From contig NZ_FZNO01000004.1 in the NCBI RefSeq assembly GCF_900188025.1, positions 1 through 64,000 on the forward strand: a DNA stretch of 64,000 nucleotides, written 5' to 3'. The position numbers were made by a program, and so were the translations under genes. A model generated the notes under the pieces. The model did no database searches. It worked only from the letters and a program-made list of their open reading frames with translations, and was not told where the DNA came from. The DNA comes from Blastococcus mobilis. Lineage in GTDB: Bacteria > Actinomycetota > Actinomycetes > Mycobacteriales > Geodermatophilaceae. Each line of letters opens with the position of its first letter. The first letter of the stretch is position 1. This document shows positions 61,655 through 64,000 of this stretch, piece after piece.

Positions 61655-62719
61655 TCACTTCCTCTGGGCCGCGTAGTTCTTGACGTACAGGTTGACGAGG
61701 ACGGCGAGCAGCAGCATCACGCCGAGGAAGGTCCGGAACCAGTTCGGGTCCCATCCCGCGAAGACGATGCCCTGGGTGGTCATGCCGAAGATGAAGGCGC
61801 CGAATGCTGACCCGACCGCCGAGCCGTAGCCGCCCGTCAGCAGCGCACCCCCGACGACCGCGGCGATGATGTAGATGAACTCGTTGCCCACGCCGAGGCC
61901 GGACTGCACGGAACTGAAGTTGAAGAGCAGGTGCATGCCCAGGAACCAGGCGAGGAAGGCCACGCCCATGAACAGGCCGATCTTGACCTTCGGCACGGGC
62001 ACGCCGACCGCGCGCGCGCTGGCCTGATTGCCCCCGGCCGCGGTGATCCAGTTGCCCGTGCGGGTGCGCAGCAGCAGCCAGGAGGCGACGGCCACGAAGA
62101 AGAACCACCACAGGACGGTGACCTTGAGGGTCATGAACCCCAGGGGGATGTCGGAGGCGAAGATCGCGCGGGCGGAGTCGAAACCGTCGAGCGCACTGGC
62201 GTTCGGGGTGGCGACCGTACCGGTGACCAGCTTGGTGATCCCCAGGTTGAGGCCCTGGAGGATGAAGAAGGTGCTCAGCGTGATGAGGAAGCTGGGGATG
62301 CCGGTCCGCATCACGAGGTAACCGTTGACGAAGCCGATGGCGAGCGCGACCACCAGGCTGAAGATGACGCCGACCCACATGTTCAGGCTGAACTGATAAG
62401 TGATCATCGCTGCAGCCAGCGCAGACGTGGCCACCGCCACCCCGGACGACAGGTCGAACTCGCCGCCGATCATCAACAGCGCGACCCCGACGGCCACGAT
62501 GCCGATCGTGGAGCTGGCATAGAGAACGGTGGCGAAGGCGGGCAACGTGCGGAACGGCTCTGCCACCGCATAGAAGAAGAGGAAGATCGCAATGGCCGCG
62601 GCCAGCGCCCCTACCTCGGGTCGGGCCAGGACGCGGGACAGGACCGATCGCTGCGTGCGCGCCGGCGCGGCAGCCTTGGGTGGGGGGGCCGACGGCTTCG
62701 TCGCCACGGATGAGCTCAT
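61655..62719 (-). CDS. sugar ABC transporter permease (second inositol-region transporter)
   Basis: The permease has 354 residues from ATG 62719, which has a GGAG site upstream. It has eight to ten membrane helices with [20 protein letters not shown] and [17 protein letters not shown], the conserved segments of RbsC/FrcC-type permeases. It is paralogous to the permease at 38113-39171 and unlike it has an ordinary start codon. A strong hairpin separates it from the binding-protein gene. Confidence 0.9.
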   Translation of the reverse strand: MSSSVATKPSAPPPKAAAPARTQRSVLSRVLARPEVGALAAAIAIFLFFYAVAEPFRTLPAFATVLYASSTIGIVAVGVALLMIGGEFDLSSGVAVATSALAAAMITYQFSLNMWVGVIFSLVVALAIGFVNGYLVMRTGIPSFLITLSTFFILQGLNLGITKLVTGTVATPNASALDGFDSARAIFASDIPLGFMTLKVTVLWWFFFVAVASWLLLRTRTGNWITAAGGNQASARAVGVPVPKVKIGLFMGVAFLAWFLGMHLLFNFSSVQSGLGVGNEFIYIIAAVVGGALLTGGYGSAVGSAFGAFIFGMTTQGIVFAGWDPNWFRTFLGVMLLLAVLVNLYVKNYAAQRK

Positions 62720-62743
62720 CGCTTGCTCCAAGGGGGACGGGGC

Positions 62744-62775
62744 GGGGGGAGCCGGGTGTCCCCCCGGCTCCCCCC
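62744..62775 (-). promoter_or_regulatory. intercistronic hairpin between binding protein and permease
   Basis: The arms GGGGGGAGCCGGG (62744-62756) and CCCGGCTCCCCCC (62763-62775) pair exactly around a 6-base loop. It lies 7 bases after the binding-protein stop on the minus strand. Such hairpins often protect the upstream mRNA or reduce read-through, giving more binding protein than permease. Confidence 0.65.
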
Positions 62776-62782
62776 AGAGGGA

Positions 62783-63751
62783 CTACCGGGTGTTGTTCTC
62801 GGCGTACTTGACGATCGGGCCGATGTTCGTCTCGTCGACGATGGACGGACCGGTGAGGACCGGCTGACCACCACCGATGTCGTTCCCGTTGGTGAGGTTG
62901 AGCCACAGGGCAGTCACGGCCAGGTAGCCCTGCACGTAGGGCTGCTGGTCGACGGAGAAGGCGATGTCACCGTTCTCGATCGCCTTGGCGACGTCGGCGT
63001 TGAGGTCGAAGGTGATGATCTCCGCCTGACTGCCGGTGTCGGACGTGGCCTGCTGGGCCGCCTGCGCGATCGGCGCACCGAGTGTGACGATGTGGGTCAC
63101 CGACGGGTCCTGCTGCAGCTTGGAGCCGATGGTCTGCTGCACGGAGGGGAGGTCGGTGCCCGTGACGTAGAGGATCTCAGTGTTCGGGAAGCCCTCCGTC
63201 ACGCCGGCGCAGCGGGTCTCGAGGGCGACCTGACCCTGTTCCTGGATGATGCAGAGGGCCTTCCCGCCGCCGTCCTGCCCGATCCGCTCACCCACGGTGC
63301 GGCCGGCGAGCTGCTCGTTCGAGCCGAAGTACATCGGCACGTCGTAGTTCTGGTAGTCGTTGATGCCGGAGTTGAACGCGACGATGGGGATGCCGGCCTC
63401 GGCGACTCGCTGGGCAGCCGGGCCGACCTGATCGGGATACGCCAGGGTCAGTGCGATGCCGGCGACGTCACTGTCGACCGCGTTCTGCACCAGCGTCGCC
63501 ATCTCGCCCGCGTCCGGGTCGTTCGAGTAGTTCAGCGTGATGTTGTGCCTCTCGGCTGCGGCCTCCGCGCCGGCGCGGATCTTGTCCCAGAAGGTGTCAC
63601 CCGGGGCCTCGTGGGTGATCATCGCGATGGTGTACTCCTGGCCGGCGTCGACACCCTCGTTCTGGGCACCACCCTCACTGCTGCACGCGGCCGCCAGCGC
63701 GACGGCGCTGACCGCCGCCAGCACCTTCAGCGGTCTCCCGATTCTGCTCAT
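62783..63751 (-). CDS. sugar ABC transporter substrate-binding lipoprotein (second)
   Basis: The 322-residue protein has a lipoprotein signal peptide (VLAAVSAVALAAACSSEG) and a ribose-class binding fold: YTIAMITHEAPGDTFW, GIALTLAYPDQVGPA, GIPIVAFNSGIND, ITFDLNADVAKAI and IAFSVDQQPYVQGYLA. It is related to the binding protein at 39168-40151 but diverged in the ligand-facing segments, which suggests a different inositol-like ligand. It is the first gene of the leftward transporter operon. Confidence 0.9.
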   Translation of the reverse strand: MSRIGRPLKVLAAVSAVALAAACSSEGGAQNEGVDAGQEYTIAMITHEAPGDTFWDKIRAGAEAAAERHNITLNYSNDPDAGEMATLVQNAVDSDVAGIALTLAYPDQVGPAAQRVAEAGIPIVAFNSGINDYQNYDVPMYFGSNEQLAGRTVGERIGQDGGGKALCIIQEQGQVALETRCAGVTEGFPNTEILYVTGTDLPSVQQTIGSKLQQDPSVTHIVTLGAPIAQAAQQATSDTGSQAEIITFDLNADVAKAIENGDIAFSVDQQPYVQGYLAVTALWLNLTNGNDIGGGQPVLTGPSIVDETNIGPIVKYAENNTR

Positions 63752-64000
63752 CGAGTAGTCCTCTCGTCGTGCGGTCCACCGGACAGGAGGGCCGCGGGGG
63801 TGTGGTTCCGGAGGGCCGGGACGACGGATCGGAAGGACGCAGGGCCGCGACCTTGCCGAGATGGTCCTGCGCCCGTGGTGTCAGGGGAAGCAGTTCGCCG
63901 CCCACCCGTGACGGCTTTCGCGATCGGGCATGGCGCGCCGGGCGCGGCGGACGGGCCGTCCACGTCGGGCGCCATGGTCGTCCTTCCCGGTCGCTGAACG
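63752..64000. other. right-edge upstream region of the second transporter
   Basis: This holds the presumed promoter of the binding-protein gene. I see no AAAGCGCTT operator and no convincing gene in it. Confidence 0.4.

Noticed and set aside
1-64000. CRISPR arrays, rRNA genes, or insertion sequences with transposases
   Set aside because: None was seen. The only regular repeats are the hairpin family, the stop-proximal motif and short tandem units.

Overview
The base composition is very GC-rich, and the gene families (Cgl0159-type aldolase, sugar ABC transporters with a single ATPase domain, a GtrA protein, many short alanine-rich lipoproteins) point to a high-GC actinobacterium, most likely family Geodermatophilaceae (Blastococcus, Geodermatophilus or Modestobacter type). 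This is an inference from the proteins, not a database match.

Layout. (1) 1-13.06 kb is a genomic island ending at a tRNA-Lys(TTT) gene. It has a tyrosine integrase whose 3' end lies inside the tRNA gene, an XRE regulator, two excisionase-like HTH proteins, a third HTH protein broken by a stop codon, a possible replication protein, unknown proteins, and a 1107-residue nuclease-methylase restriction enzyme as cargo. The far end of the island lies outside the window. (2) 13.9-17.0 kb holds a divergent pair: a membrane glycosyltransferase and a secreted GH26 beta-mannanase-like hydrolase, with a perfect CRP-type palindrome between them. (3) 17.6-37.2 kb is ordinary chromosome: MOSC protein, lysine/arginine exporter with its LysR regulator, Rieske protein, GtrA protein, metallophosphoesterase, several lipoproteins, a Glu-Asp-Phe tRNA cluster, a glycosyltransferase, a class A penicillin-binding protein, GMC oxidoreductase with acyl-CoA synthetase, a metallo-beta-lactamase-fold hydrolase and an M23 endopeptidase. 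(4) 37.3-63.8 kb is a large inositol catabolic region.

The inositol region has two parts. The first is a full myo-inositol route: a sugar ABC transporter (binding protein, permease, ATPase), a GntR/UTRA regulator, then iolC, a Cgl0159-type aldolase, iolB, iolD, iolE, iolG, an iolH-like isomerase and the CoA-acylating semialdehyde dehydrogenase, most of them overlapping or tightly spaced. The second is controlled by a LacI-type regulator with two AAAGCGCTT operators in the window. Leftward it drives a self-sufficient cytochrome P450 (P450, FMN reductase and 2Fe-2S ferredoxin in one chain), a Gfo/Idh/MocA dehydrogenase and a TIM-barrel isomerase. Rightward it drives another Gfo/Idh/MocA dehydrogenase, another TIM-barrel isomerase, an aldo/keto reductase and a phytanoyl-CoA-dioxygenase-like oxygenase. 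A second ABC transporter, paralogous to the first, closes the region. I infer that the second part funnels a modified inositol, perhaps a methyl ether such as pinitol or ononitol, into the first. The aldo/keto reductase is broken by two lesions and the dioxygenase by an in-frame TGA, so this branch is partly decaying in this strain.

Two repeat families run through the window. One is a 56-bp hairpin element in three ungapped copies, one of which has become the N-terminal coding sequence of the TIM-barrel isomerase gene. The other is a short AAGGACCC motif that directly follows the stop codon of four unrelated genes.
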